From positions 1 through 64,000 of the forward strand of contig NZ_JAFWFN010000084.1 of assembly GCF_017515565.1 (NCBI RefSeq): a stretch of 64,000 bases of DNA, given 5' to 3'. Numbering within the stretch: position 1 is the stretch's first letter; each line of letters starts with the position of its first letter. Source of the stretch: Halomonas sp. (GTDB taxonomy: Bacteria; Pseudomonadota; Gammaproteobacteria; Pseudomonadales; Halomonadaceae). This document shows, piece by piece, positions 41,554 through 50,741 of the stretch. The translations under genes and the position numbers were made by a program. Below the pieces are notes generated by a model, which saw only the letters and a list, made by a program, of their open reading frames with translations, was not told the origin of the DNA and did not search any database.

Positions 41554-42930
41554 ATGCATCTCCATATTATCGGTATTTGTGGCACCTTTATGGGTAGCTT
41601 GGCGCTATTGGCTCGGGAGCTAGGGCACCAGGTTAGTGGCTCCGACGCCAATGTTTATCCCCCCATGAGCACCCAGCTTGAACAAGCAGGCATTACGTTA
41701 ATGGAGGGCTACCGTGCGGAAAATTTGTCAGCGGCAATCGACATGGTGGTGGTGGGTAATGCGCTCTCTCGGGGTAACCCCGAGGTAGAGGAGCTGCTCA
41801 ATAGCGAGCTGTGCTACACCTCGGGCGCCCAGTGGCTTGCCGACCATGTGTTGCCTAATCGGCAGGTTATTGCGGTGGCCGGCACCCACGGTAAAACAAC
41901 CACAGCAAGCCTACTGGCATGGCTTTTAGAGAGCGCAGGGCAGTCCCCCGGCTTTTTAATTGGTGGTGTGCCGCGTAATTTTGGTGTGTCTGCCCGACTG
42001 GGCAGCCCCGAGGCGCCGTTTGTGGTTGAGGCGGATGAGTACGACACCGCTTTTTTTGATAAACGCTCCAAGTTTGTGCATTACCGCCCCACCATTGCTG
42101 TGCTGAACAATCTTGAGTTTGATCATGCAGATATTTTTCCTGATCTAGCGGCTATTGAGCGCCAGTTTCACCACCTAGTGCGCACGGTGCCCAGCAAGGG
42201 CCAGCTGCTGATCGCCGATCAGGAGCCTGCCTTGGAGCGGGTGCTAGGGATGGGCGCCTGGACGCCAGTAGAGCGCTTTGGTTGCTTAGCCACCAGCGAG
42301 TGGCAGCTAAGCCTGGAGCGCTCGGATGGAAGTCGTTTTCAGGTGCTGTACCGCGGTGTTAATGGGGAAGAAGACGGCGTTGTAGAGTGGTCGTTAACCG
42401 GTGAACACAATGCCCGCAATGCCTTGGCAGCGCTGGCGGTGGCGCATCGCTGTGGGGTTGATTTGCCCCGTGCGTGTGCTGCGCTGTCGCGCTTTCAGAC
42501 CCCACGGCGCCGCCAAGAGGTGCTAGGTGAAGTAGGGGGAGTGCAGGTGATTGATGATTTTGCCCATCACCCAACCGCCATCGCCGCTACGTTACAAGGG
42601 CTGCGTGCGGCCACTACCAAGGGGCGTTTGTTAGCGGTGATTGAGCCTCGCTCCAATACCATGCGCTTAGGTGCACTGCGTGAGCAATTAAATGACAGCG
42701 TTGCTGAAGCGGACGCGGTGTTTTGGTTTCAGCCCGAAGGCCTCGATTGGTCAATGGAAACGTTTGTGGCAGAGCAGGGCGAGTGCGCTCAGCTATTTAG
42801 CACTATCGAGTCGCTGGTCGAGGCCGTTGTCACTCAAGCGTCACCGCAAGACCGTATTGTCGTAATGTCGAATGGTGGCTTTGAAGGTGTCCATGAACGC
42901 CTATTAACCGCATTAGCTGCTAAGGAGTAA
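41554..42930 (+). CDS. mpl: UDP-N-acetylmuramate:L-alanyl-gamma-D-glutamyl-meso-diaminopimelate ligase
   Basis: Recycles the tripeptide of old peptidoglycan by ligating it to UDP-MurNAc. 458 residues from ATG 41554, AAGGAG seven bases before. Mur-ligase motifs: IIGICGTFMGSLALLA at the N-terminus, ATP loop AVAGTHGKTTTASLL, central NNLEFDHADIF and C-terminal VIDDFAHHPTAI. Cytosolic. ubiX follows after five bases; the reading upstream of this ATG has no ribosome site. Confidence 0.95.
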   Translation: MHLHIIGICGTFMGSLALLARELGHQVSGSDANVYPPMSTQLEQAGITLMEGYRAENLSAAIDMVVVGNALSRGNPEVEELLNSELCYTSGAQWLADHVLPNRQVIAVAGTHGKTTTASLLAWLLESAGQSPGFLIGGVPRNFGVSARLGSPEAPFVVEADEYDTAFFDKRSKFVHYRPTIAVLNNLEFDHADIFPDLAAIERQFHHLVRTVPSKGQLLIADQEPALERVLGMGAWTPVERFGCLATSEWQLSLERSDGSRFQVLYRGVNGEEDGVVEWSLTGEHNARNALAALAVAHRCGVDLPRACAALSRFQTPRRRQEVLGEVGGVQVIDDFAHHPTAIAATLQGLRAATTKGRLLAVIEPRSNTMRLGALREQLNDSVAEADAVFWFQPEGLDWSMETFVAEQGECAQLFSTIESLVEAVVTQASPQDRIVVMSNGGFEGVHERLLTALAAKE

Positions 42931-42935
42931 GTTGC

Positions 42936-43613
42936 GTGGCGAAGATTAGTTCCGATAACCCAAGTTCTACTTTTAAGCCACCGGTTACCGTGGCCTTAAC
43001 CGGTGCATCGGGGGCGCAATATGGCTTACGGTTGATCGATGTGCTGGTAGAGGCCGGGCATGAAGTATGGGTGATGATATCTAAAGCCGCACACATGGTG
43101 ATAGCCACTGAAACAGAGGTATCGCTGCCAGCGCAACCTGGGCGTTTAGTCGAGGCGTTAAGTCAGCGTAGTGGAGCTAAACCAGGGCAAATCCGCTGTT
43201 TCGGGCGTGAGGACTGGATGGCGCCTGTGGCGTCCGGTTCTGGTGCACCTTCGGCAATGGTGGTGTGTCCTTGCTCTACCGGGACTCTCTCTGCGGTGGC
43301 AACCGGAGCAAGCAATAACTTAATTGAGCGCGCGGCAGATGTCGCCATCAAGGAGCGTCGAACCTTGGTGATGGTACCCCGGGAAAGCCCTTTTTCTCCC
43401 ATTCATTTAGAGCATATGCTGGCGCTTAGCCGCCTAGGCGTAGTGATTCTTCCTGCAGCGCCGGGGTTTTATCATCAGCCGCAAACCATCGAAGACCTTA
43501 TCGACTTTATTGTTGCCCGAATACTCAACCAGTTGGGCATTAGCCATCGTCTGATACCGCGCTGGGGAGAAGCGCATCAGACATCCAGCGATACACAACA
43601 TAAGGATTTGTAA
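42936..43613 (+). CDS. ubiX: Flavin prenyltransferase UbiX
   Basis: Makes prenylated FMN, the cofactor of the UbiD decarboxylase in ubiquinone synthesis. 225 residues. Starts at GTG 42936, with AAGGAG eight bases upstream. Characteristic parts: VALTGASGAQYGLRLID, VVCPCSTGTLSAVATGAS and RRTLVMVPRESPFSPIHLEHM. Operon with mpl, as in several relatives. Confidence 0.95.
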   Translation: MAKISSDNPSSTFKPPVTVALTGASGAQYGLRLIDVLVEAGHEVWVMISKAAHMVIATETEVSLPAQPGRLVEALSQRSGAKPGQIRCFGREDWMAPVASGSGAPSAMVVCPCSTGTLSAVATGASNNLIERAADVAIKERRTLVMVPRESPFSPIHLEHMLALSRLGVVILPAAPGFYHQPQTIEDLIDFIVARILNQLGISHRLIPRWGEAHQTSSDTQHKDL

Positions 43614-43615
43614 CG

Positions 43616-44239
43616 GTGATGTCTTGGGCCATGTTGTCGGTGTTTGTGCCAACCTTTTTGTTTGTTTCGCTTACGCCAGGCATGTGTATGACCCTTGCCA
43701 TGGTGTTGGGTATGACCCAGGGCGTTAAGTGTACGCTTTGGATGATGGTGGGAGAACTCATTGGGGTTGGTCTTGTAGCTGCTGCAGCCGGCGCTGGCGT
43801 GGCCGCCTTAATGCTTCGCCAGCCGGAGTTGTTTACGGCTTTTAAATGGGCAGGTGGTGCTTATCTTGCCTACCTGGGGGTTATGATGTGGCGCTCCCGG
43901 GGGCGCATGGCGATCCCCAGTGAGCTGGATGCTGGCCCCGCTGCAGGGCGGTTGCAATTGGCCATGCAGGGCTTAGTGACCGCCGTTGCAAACCCTAAAG
44001 GCTGGGCATTTTTTATGGTGTTACTACCGCCTTTTTTAGACAGCAGCCGCCCACTAGCACCGCAGCTTAGCATTTTGATTGTAGTTATTCTTACCATTGA
44101 GTTTGCCAGCATGCTGGTTTACGCCACCGGCGGTAAAACGCTACGTCAGGTGTTGGGTAAAAGCGGCAATGTGCGGTTGCTTAATCGAATTGCTGGCACG
44201 CTGATGTTGGGGGTAGGCGTCTGGTTAGCACTGGGTTAA
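43616..44239 (+). CDS. LysE/RhtB family exporter
   Basis: 207 residues, about six transmembrane helices. Start GTG 43616 (or ATG 43619), AAGGA nine bases before. VSLTPGMCMTLAMVLGMTQG is the variant of the LysE signature, and VANPKGWAFFMVLLPPF the second conserved block. Close spacing to ubiX (two bases) suggests co-transcription. Substrate not predictable; paralogue of the exporter at 13346. Confidence 0.9.
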   Translation: MMSWAMLSVFVPTFLFVSLTPGMCMTLAMVLGMTQGVKCTLWMMVGELIGVGLVAAAAGAGVAALMLRQPELFTAFKWAGGAYLAYLGVMMWRSRGRMAIPSELDAGPAAGRLQLAMQGLVTAVANPKGWAFFMVLLPPFLDSSRPLAPQLSILIVVILTIEFASMLVYATGGKTLRQVLGKSGNVRLLNRIAGTLMLGVGVWLALG

Positions 44240-44265
44240 CAAGGCAAGTAAATAGAGTACGGCTA

Positions 44266-44284
44266 CCGCCCGTTATGCGGGCGG
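44266..44284. terminator. Hairpin between convergent genes
   Basis: CCGCCCG-TTATG-CGGGCGG, perfect seven-base stem overlapping the stop of the leftward DedA-PAP2 gene; no strong T run. Confidence 0.5.
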
Positions 44285-45682
44285 CAAGAAGATAACGCGT
44301 AACGTAACCAGAAACAGCGATGCGCCAGCTAGCAGTACCCACGGGCAGGGGGGCAAAGGCGACCGGTAGCGACGCTGCCAGCTAAGCCGTACCAACGCGC
44401 ACACCACCAAGCCGAGAAGGGCGCCGCCAATTAAGTCACTTAACCAATGTACGCCTATCACTAAGCGGGATAGCGCCATTGGGGTGGCCAGAACAATGGC
44501 TAGCCAATACACCCAAAAGTGGCGCTTACGCGGCAGTCCAGCCACTAAAAAAGCAGCGGCCAGGCCAATCACCACCACCGATGTAGAGGTGTGGGCGCTA
44601 GGGTAGGCGAGTGAACCCGTTAGATGGTCGGGGGTGAAAGGCCGTTCACGACCAAAAATAGCCTTGCCCAAGGTATTTAGTAGGGCAATGCCACCCACCG
44701 CTGCGCCCCAGTGATAAAAGGCATCCCAGCGCTTGTGCACCAAAAACCACAGCCCCCAGGGGATGAGTAGCGCTGCAATACCGAGCTTATCGCCGATATC
44801 TGCCAGTATTAAGCTTGAGGTAACCAACACATCGTTGCTTAGCCAGTTAAATAGCCGCTGAGCCTGAAGGTCCATGAGTAGGGGGCCGTCGTGCTGCATG
44901 ACCAGTAGCGTCCAGGCGGACACGCTGGCGAGTGCCACGATGAACAGCAGAAGCGAAGCTAGTGGAACCTCTCCGGATCGGCTCATGGAGAGCCAGGGAC
45001 GCCGCATGAAGGGGATGCGGCGAATGATGCGCGCAATGCCTAGATACGCCCAGCCGTGGCGACCAACCTGCGCTCTGCCCCAGGAAAACACCACGGCTAG
45101 CACTACCACGCTTGCGGCCATCATAATCGCAGCGGCTTCTACGTCAGGTGGCAGGTCTAGGCGCTGTTGCCACGTTCGGCCTAATAGATAGCCTGGCAGC
45201 ACATAAGCTGGCGCCCATAGCGCTGCTGATGAAACGTTGGCCCACAAAAACGTGCGGGCAGGCATGCGCATCATACCTGCAATTAGCGGGATAATAGGGC
45301 GTACCGGGCCTACAAAGCGGCCAATAAACACCGAATAGATCCCATAGCGTTCAAAAAAACGCGCGCCACGCCCTAGCCACTCTGGATGATGCACCAGTGG
45401 CCAGCGCTGGGTTACCTGCTCGCGGTGATGGTAGCCCAGCTTATAGCTAATGCCATCGCCTAGCACGGCGCCAATGAAGGCAGCGCCAACAAGCCAGGGG
45501 AGGCCAAGGGATTGGTGCCCGGCAACAGAGGCGGCCGCGGTAATTAATACCACCCCAGGAACCAGCAAGCCAACGAGTGCGAGAGACTCAGCCAGCGCGA
45601 TGAGTAAAACCAGCAGCAGTAACATGGTGGGCGACATCGAAAGCGCAAAAAGTGAATCAACTACAGACACAGACAGCTCCAT
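44273..45682 (-). CDS. DedA (VTT) - PAP2 phosphatase fusion membrane protein
   Basis: 469 residues with many membrane helices. The N-terminal VTT/DedA domain (about 20-200) has GDGISYKLGYHH, GRFVGPVRPIIPLIAG and a Pro-rich re-entrant segment. The C-terminal PAP2 domain (about 260-440) has KAIFGRERP, YPSAHTS and SRLVIGVHWLSD, the three phosphatase motifs. DedA domains move lipids such as undecaprenyl phosphate across the membrane; PAP2 domains dephosphorylate undecaprenyl pyrophosphate or phosphatidyl phosphates. The fusion suggests coupled flipping and dephosphorylation of lipid carriers. Followed (upstream) by two GGDEF-like genes on the same strand. Confidence 0.92.
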   Translation of the reverse strand: MELSVSVVDSLFALSMSPTMLLLLVLLIALAESLALVGLLVPGVVLITAAASVAGHQSLGLPWLVGAAFIGAVLGDGISYKLGYHHREQVTQRWPLVHHPEWLGRGARFFERYGIYSVFIGRFVGPVRPIIPLIAGMMRMPARTFLWANVSSAALWAPAYVLPGYLLGRTWQQRLDLPPDVEAAAIMMAASVVVLAVVFSWGRAQVGRHGWAYLGIARIIRRIPFMRRPWLSMSRSGEVPLASLLLFIVALASVSAWTLLVMQHDGPLLMDLQAQRLFNWLSNDVLVTSSLILADIGDKLGIAALLIPWGLWFLVHKRWDAFYHWGAAVGGIALLNTLGKAIFGRERPFTPDHLTGSLAYPSAHTSTSVVVIGLAAAFLVAGLPRKRHFWVYWLAIVLATPMALSRLVIGVHWLSDLIGGALLGLVVCALVRLSWQRRYRSPLPPCPWVLLAGASLFLVTLRVIFLPPA

Positions 45683-45693
45683 ATATAAAAGGG

Positions 45694-46626
45694 TTAGGCC
45701 TCAACCAATGCCTGGGCGCGCGCTTCCAGGCGCTTCACGTAACGTTCAAAACTTTCGGTTCGGCACGGTAAGCACACGCTAATACGGGTGTCTAAATGAC
45801 CTGTTTCGACGAGCACGCAGCGTGATAATGCCCGCTGAAGCCGTTCACGCACTAATAAAGCGCCGCTTTCGCTCGTGTCTGGAAGCACTAGCCAAAAAGT
45901 GGCGTTGCCTGCTCGGCCAAGCACATCATGGTCGCGGCAGCGGCTATTGACCTCGCTGCAAAGTGTGCCCAGTAGCGCTAATTGAGCACGCTGTCCAAAC
46001 TGCTCTTCTGCCATATCTAGCTGGGGTAGATGAAGCACTAGCACGGCAAGGCGTTTGTTAAGCATTGCTGCGCGCTGATACTCATTGTTTAGCCGCTCCT
46101 TTAAGGTGTCGATATGGTAAGCGTTGCAGTCGCTGTCGTTAGGGTCTGTTGCTCTCAGTAGTGCCCGCCTGCGGGCATGCTCCCAGGGGGGGAGCGCTGA
46201 TAGCAGAATAAGGGCGAGATAACCCAGCGCAAAGGTGGATGAAATATCACTGGTGCTGGGTAGCAGCCACCAAAGGGGTGTACAGAGCAAGTTCAAAAAA
46301 AGTGCGCCCCATAACGGCAGAAGCAAAAAAGAGGCGGCAACAGGCAACCCCAGCCAGATAAGCGGTGTGGAGGGTTGATAGTACATGGCAGCTAGAATCA
46401 CCACGTAGGTGCTTGCGAGTAAAATGGCCCGCGGGATAGCGGGTGTTAATCCCTGGCTGTAGTGCATCAATAGGGCGGTTAATAGAAATAAGGTGACAAA
46501 CAGGGGGATTAATAAGTCGCGGTAGTCACCCATCGCGTATAGCCACAATGTGTAAGCGGCCATGACGACGACGCTGCCACTATAAGCCAGTGTCATTAAC
46601 CACTTTGGTAGCTGGTGCTCAGTCAT
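45694..46626 (-). CDS. Membrane protein with degenerate GGDEF domain
   Basis: 310 residues. Five or six helices (about 8-145) are followed by a cytosolic domain in the GGDEF fold: RLAVLVLHLPQLDMAEEQFG matches the start, and RDHDVLGRAGNATFWLVLPD sits where the active loop should be. GGDEF is replaced by GNATF, so cyclic-di-GMP synthesis is unlikely; the domain may be a binding or signalling relic. Overlaps the upstream gene by four bases (ATGA). Confidence 0.85.
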   Translation of the reverse strand: MTEHQLPKWLMTLAYSGSVVVMAAYTLWLYAMGDYRDLLIPLFVTLFLLTALLMHYSQGLTPAIPRAILLASTYVVILAAMYYQPSTPLIWLGLPVAASFLLLPLWGALFLNLLCTPLWWLLPSTSDISSTFALGYLALILLSALPPWEHARRRALLRATDPNDSDCNAYHIDTLKERLNNEYQRAAMLNKRLAVLVLHLPQLDMAEEQFGQRAQLALLGTLCSEVNSRCRDHDVLGRAGNATFWLVLPDTSESGALLVRERLQRALSRCVLVETGHLDTRISVCLPCRTESFERYVKRLEARAQALVEA

Positions 46627-47477
46627 GGCGCGTTCCCAAACGTCTTGGCAGGAGAGGTATGCAGCATTTCCAGAGTGAGCGTTGAAAGCTCCACGTCCAT
46701 CAGCGATGTATGGTGGTAAAGCACTTTTTCAGGCAGAGCGTTGCAAATCAACCCACGGCGTTGGGCGCCCTCCTTTGGCGAGCGCGAGAGCAGCAATATA
46801 ACTAACGCCGTGCCATTTAAGCGATAAACGTTTTCAAATGCGTAAGTTAGCTCGCAGAGTTTTTGTGCCGATGCCCAAAGCTGATGACGTTTAACGTATA
46901 TGACGACTACTTCAGCGTAAATTGCCTCTCGTTCAGAGCGGATTTGCTCCCGGGCTAAGTCGCGTAATAGCTGCTCGCCAGCCCATAAGTTGAGCCCCGG
47001 TATTAGCCGTAAGCGTTGCTGAATCGCTCCGTTTATATCAATCAGTTGGCGTGTTTTCGATACCGCCAATAGCCCTAACGCCGTTAGTGTTGTAAGCAGT
47101 AATAGCCATTCTGGCTTGCTGAGAAAAGGGGCGATCATTATCCAGCTTAATAGGGCGGCACTGGTGTTAAAGGCGATTGCCACAGGTCTTTGCGGCAGCA
47201 TATAAACGGCTGCAAAAACCCATATTAGTATGCTATGCCGCTCCGGGGCGGCGACAATTAAGCAAAGTAGCAGGCCGCCAGCCAGCATTTGCCAGGGCAA
47301 GCCTCTAGCCCGGCGGTGGCTGAAATCCAGCAGCAGCGCGGTAATCAACAGCCATCCAACCGAAAGCCACAGCACCAGCGCGGCAGCAGGTGGGGCGGTG
47401 GGTGTCCAGAGTGCCAGCACCACAGCGGCAGCCAGTAAATTGGTTCTTAGTAGGCGTATTTTGTACTTGCTTTGCAT
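46623..47477 (-). CDS. Membrane protein, GGDEF-like but without signature
   Basis: 284 residues. About five helices (10-140), then a soluble domain with EAIYAEVVVIYVKRHQLWAS, and ENVYRLNGTALVILLLSRSP in the position of a GGDEF loop; no catalytic signature is recognisable. Similar layout to the protein encoded next, so the two may be an ancient duplication and may act as a pair. First gene of the leftward unit; divergent from proA. Confidence 0.75.
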   Translation of the reverse strand: MQSKYKIRLLRTNLLAAAVVLALWTPTAPPAAALVLWLSVGWLLITALLLDFSHRRARGLPWQMLAGGLLLCLIVAAPERHSILIWVFAAVYMLPQRPVAIAFNTSAALLSWIMIAPFLSKPEWLLLLTTLTALGLLAVSKTRQLIDINGAIQQRLRLIPGLNLWAGEQLLRDLAREQIRSEREAIYAEVVVIYVKRHQLWASAQKLCELTYAFENVYRLNGTALVILLLSRSPKEGAQRRGLICNALPEKVLYHHTSLMDVELSTLTLEMLHTSPAKTFGNAP

Positions 47478-47711
47478 GGTGGCTTACTATTCACCTTTAA
47501 TAACGGAGGCTGGTTCACGGCCGTGCCGTGGTGCTGTTTGATAACGTTGCCGTGTCGAGATTAGGCATCTAATACCCCAGTATAACGCCCAAATGGCGTA
47601 ACATACTGTTAAGCATTCAGTACCACGGTCACCATAGCTTCTATATAGCTTTTACACATAACATTTGCCTACAACCACCTCACACGCTACGCCACTAACC
47701 AGGGAGACAAT

Positions 47712-49019
47712 ATGAGCGGTTCTAACACGTTCCAGGATGAAGCCCAACGCCACTTGGCTGCTGGGGATGTGCCCGCTTATATGCAGGCGCTCGGGCAGGG
47801 TGCCCGTGCAGCGGCCGTTGAACTGCGCCGCGCGGATACGGGACTCAAAAATCGTGCACTTGAGGCGATGGCAGCGCGCTTAGCAGCCTCTAGAGCGATG
47901 ATTCTAGAAGCCAATGCACTCGATATGCAGCGCGGTCAACAAAATGGTTTAGACAGTGCGCTGCTGGATCGCTTAGCGCTCTCCGATAGTCGAGTCGATG
48001 CCATGATTGAAGGGCTGCGTCAGGTGGCTGGGCTACCCGACCCGGTGGGCGAAATCGACGAGATGAACTACCGCCCAAGTGGTATTCAAGTGGGCAAAAT
48101 GCGCGTGCCGCTGGGGGTTATCGGCATCATTTATGAGTCGCGCCCCAATGTCACCCTTGAAGCTGCAAGCCTTTGCTTAAAATCCGGTAATGCCTGCTTA
48201 TTACGCGGGGGATCAGAAGCCAGCGCCTCAAATGCTGCCATTAGCAGCTGTATCCAGCAAGGCTTGGCCGATGTCGGCTTGCCAGCGGGCGCTGTCCAGG
48301 TAGTGGCAACCACCGATCGCGCTGCGGTAGGCGCGATGATCAGCATGCCTGAGTATGTGGATGTGATTATTCCGCGAGGCGGCAAGTCGTTGATTGAGCG
48401 TATTTCCCGCGAAGCGAAGGTGCCCGTCATCAAGCACCTAGATGGCGTTTGTCATGTGTATATCGATACAACGGCAGACCCAGCCAAAGCATTAGCCATT
48501 GCGGTTAATGCTAAAACCCACCGTTATGGAACCTGCAACACCATGGAAACTCTGTTGGTGGACGCGCCTATTGCCGATATTGTGCTGCCAGAGCTGGCCC
48601 GTGCCTATGCACAGCATGACGTGGAGCTACGGGGCTGTGAGCGCACCCAGGCGTTGTTGCCGCAAGCCGTCGAAGCAACAGAAGAAGATTGGCATGCAGA
48701 ATACTTGGCCCCGGTGTTATCCATCAAGGTCGTTGATGGTATGGACTCAGCGATTGCGCACATAGAGAAGTACGGGTCACACCATACCGATGCCATTGTT
48801 ACCCAGGATTACTCCCTTGCCCGCCGCTTTATGGCAGAAGTGGACTCTAGCTCGGTGATTGTTAATGCTTCTACCCGTTTTGCAGACGGCTTTGAGTACG
48901 GGCTTGGGGCAGAAATTGGCATATCCACCGACAAGCTGCACGCCAGAGGCCCTGTCGGGCTGCAGGGGCTGACAACACAGAAGTACATCGTGTTTGGAGA
49001 TGGTCAGGTTCGGCAATGA
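47712..49019 (+). CDS. proA: Gamma-glutamyl phosphate reductase
   Basis: Second step of proline synthesis, NADPH reduction of glutamyl-5-phosphate to the semialdehyde. 435 residues. Typical parts: [19 protein letters not shown] (as [16 protein letters not shown]), [27 protein letters not shown] and the catalytic Cys in [14 protein letters not shown]-like [17 protein letters not shown]. Proline is a main compatible solute in halophiles. The stop overlaps nadD by four bases, the same proA-nadD order as in Pseudomonas. Confidence 0.97.
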   Translation: MSGSNTFQDEAQRHLAAGDVPAYMQALGQGARAAAVELRRADTGLKNRALEAMAARLAASRAMILEANALDMQRGQQNGLDSALLDRLALSDSRVDAMIEGLRQVAGLPDPVGEIDEMNYRPSGIQVGKMRVPLGVIGIIYESRPNVTLEAASLCLKSGNACLLRGGSEASASNAAISSCIQQGLADVGLPAGAVQVVATTDRAAVGAMISMPEYVDVIIPRGGKSLIERISREAKVPVIKHLDGVCHVYIDTTADPAKALAIAVNAKTHRYGTCNTMETLLVDAPIADIVLPELARAYAQHDVELRGCERTQALLPQAVEATEEDWHAEYLAPVLSIKVVDGMDSAIAHIEKYGSHHTDAIVTQDYSLARRFMAEVDSSSVIVNASTRFADGFEYGLGAEIGISTDKLHARGPVGLQGLTTQKYIVFGDGQVRQ

Positions 49020-49675
49020 GTCATACGCTATTAAAGGTCGGCATGCTGGGTGGAACCTTTGACCCGGTACATTTGGGCCATTTGCGCAGCGCAGTGGAGG
49101 TTCGCGAGGCGCTGGGGCTAGATTGGCTACACATGATTCCGGCGCCCAAGCCGCCTTTGCGAGACATCCCGCAGGTCTCGCCCGACCAACGTTTTGAGCT
49201 GCTCAAAAAGGGTATAGCCGATACGCCGGGCATTATTGCTGATGGGCGTGAGCTGCGCCGGGAGGGCCCCTCCTACAGCGTTGATACGTTGGCAGAGTTA
49301 CGCAGTGAGTACGGCAGTGAGGTGCCGCTAACCATGATTATTGGCTTTGATGCGTTTTTACGGCTGGCAAAATGGCACAAAGTGGACGAAATATTTACCT
49401 TAGCGCACCTTGTGGTGATAGCTCGGCCCGGTTATCAAACACCTTGGCCTCTAGCGCTGAAGGAACTGGTGGGTAATCGTGAAGTCGATAGTGTGTCAGC
49501 GCTCATGAAGCGCCCTAGTGGTTCAATGCTATCGCTCACGCTGCCCTCAATGATGGCGATTTCTGCTACTTATGTAAGAGAGCGCCTAAAAGCAGGTGAG
49601 AGTGTGCGTTATCTGCTTCCGGAAGCAGTGGAAAGAAGCATTTTACAGCAGGGGTTTTACCAAACGTACGAATAG
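49016..49675 (+). CDS. nadD: Nicotinate-nucleotide adenylyltransferase
   Basis: Makes deamido-NAD from nicotinate mononucleotide and ATP. 219 residues. Nucleotide-binding [13 protein letters not shown] near the N-terminus and [10 protein letters not shown] (the SxTxxR motif) near the C-terminus. Overlaps proA; rsfS follows after 144 bases. Confidence 0.96.
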   Translation: MSHTLLKVGMLGGTFDPVHLGHLRSAVEVREALGLDWLHMIPAPKPPLRDIPQVSPDQRFELLKKGIADTPGIIADGRELRREGPSYSVDTLAELRSEYGSEVPLTMIIGFDAFLRLAKWHKVDEIFTLAHLVVIARPGYQTPWPLALKELVGNREVDSVSALMKRPSGSMLSLTLPSMMAISATYVRERLKAGESVRYLLPEAVERSILQQGFYQTYE

Positions 49676-49819
49676 CGCTGGCAGTCATGAAAGAAGCCGT
49701 TACAATGGCCCGCTTAACGGCGGCTGATTGATATTAGCTTTAAAGCACTGTTGATTGCCGTTTTTATTACCCGTTCTACGACTTAGTCTTATCTTCACAA
49801 GGGGTTGCCTTCAGGAGCC

Positions 49820-50206
49820 ATGCACATCGATACACTTAAAAGCCTAGCGATTGACGCGCTAGAAGAGCTAAAAGCACGCGACATTACCCAGTTAGATGTT
49901 TCCAAGCTAACCGAAGTCACCGATTTAATGGTGATTGCTAGCGGAACTTCGACACGTCATGTCTCCGCGCTAGCGCAGAACGTGGTAGAAAAAGCCAAAG
50001 CCGCCGGTCTTAAGCCCCGCGGTGTAGAAGGTGGCGATAACGCTGATTGGGTGCTTGTTGATTTGGGTGACATCGTTGTCCACATCATGCTGCCCGATGC
50101 ACGCGCACTGTACGACCTTGAACGTCTATGGGCAGACCTGCCAAACGATGCTGGCGCAATCGGTGAATCACTGAAACGCTTAGAAGAGCGGGTCACTATG
50201 TCATGA
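49820..50206 (+). CDS. rsfS: Ribosomal silencing factor RsfS
   Basis: Binds uL14 on the 50S subunit and blocks subunit joining when nutrients are scarce. 128 residues from ATG 49820; a TTG at 49805 is in frame but would add only five residues. Family parts: [20 protein letters not shown] and [18 protein letters not shown]. The Shine-Dalgarno AGGAG is only two bases from the ATG, so the exact start is not certain. Overlaps rlmH by four bases. Confidence 0.93.
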   Translation: MHIDTLKSLAIDALEELKARDITQLDVSKLTEVTDLMVIASGTSTRHVSALAQNVVEKAKAAGLKPRGVEGGDNADWVLVDLGDIVVHIMLPDARALYDLERLWADLPNDAGAIGESLKRLEERVTMS

Positions 50207-50670
50207 GAATACGGCTGTTAGCGGTGGGGACGAAGATGCCTGGATGGGTGGAAGAGGGCGTTGAAACCTACCGCAAACGGTTGCCAAGGGATTTTAATTT
50301 AGAAATTGAAGAGATCCCTCTGGGCCAACGGGGCAAAAATGCTGATGTTGCCAAAGCTCGTGCCCAAGAAGCCCAGCGTATTCGTGACAAGCTGCGTGGT
50401 GATGAATATATCGTGGCATTAGAGGTTAAAGGTAAGACATGGAGTACCGAGCAGCTCGCTCAAGAAGCCGATGCTTGGCGCATGATGGGGCGTGATATTG
50501 TGCTTCTCGTTGGTGGTCCTGATGGTTTAGAGCCCTCGCTTTCAGCGTTGGCTGATAAGGCTTGGTCGCTCTCTTCTCTCACGCTGCCGCACCCGTTAGT
50601 GCGTATTATGCTGGCAGAGCAGTTATACCGTGCGTGGACCCTGTTAGTCGGTCATCCTTATCATCGCTAG
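50203..50670 (+). CDS. rlmH: 23S rRNA (pseudouridine1915-N3)-methyltransferase
   Basis: SPOUT methyltransferase acting on the intersubunit bridge of the 70S ribosome. 155 residues, standard length. [19 protein letters not shown] at the start, [14 protein letters not shown] as the trefoil-knot SAM site, and a C-terminal [13 protein letters not shown]. Coupled to rsfS by an ATGA overlap, the usual arrangement. Confidence 0.97.
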   Translation: MRIRLLAVGTKMPGWVEEGVETYRKRLPRDFNLEIEEIPLGQRGKNADVAKARAQEAQRIRDKLRGDEYIVALEVKGKTWSTEQLAQEADAWRMMGRDIVLLVGGPDGLEPSLSALADKAWSLSSLTLPHPLVRIMLAEQLYRAWTLLVGHPYHR

Positions 50671-50741
50671 GCGTGCTAAAACTGAGCCATTTCTATGGCT
50701 ACTGTTGCGTCATTTGTTAGATTTGAGAGTCATCTTTTGCC

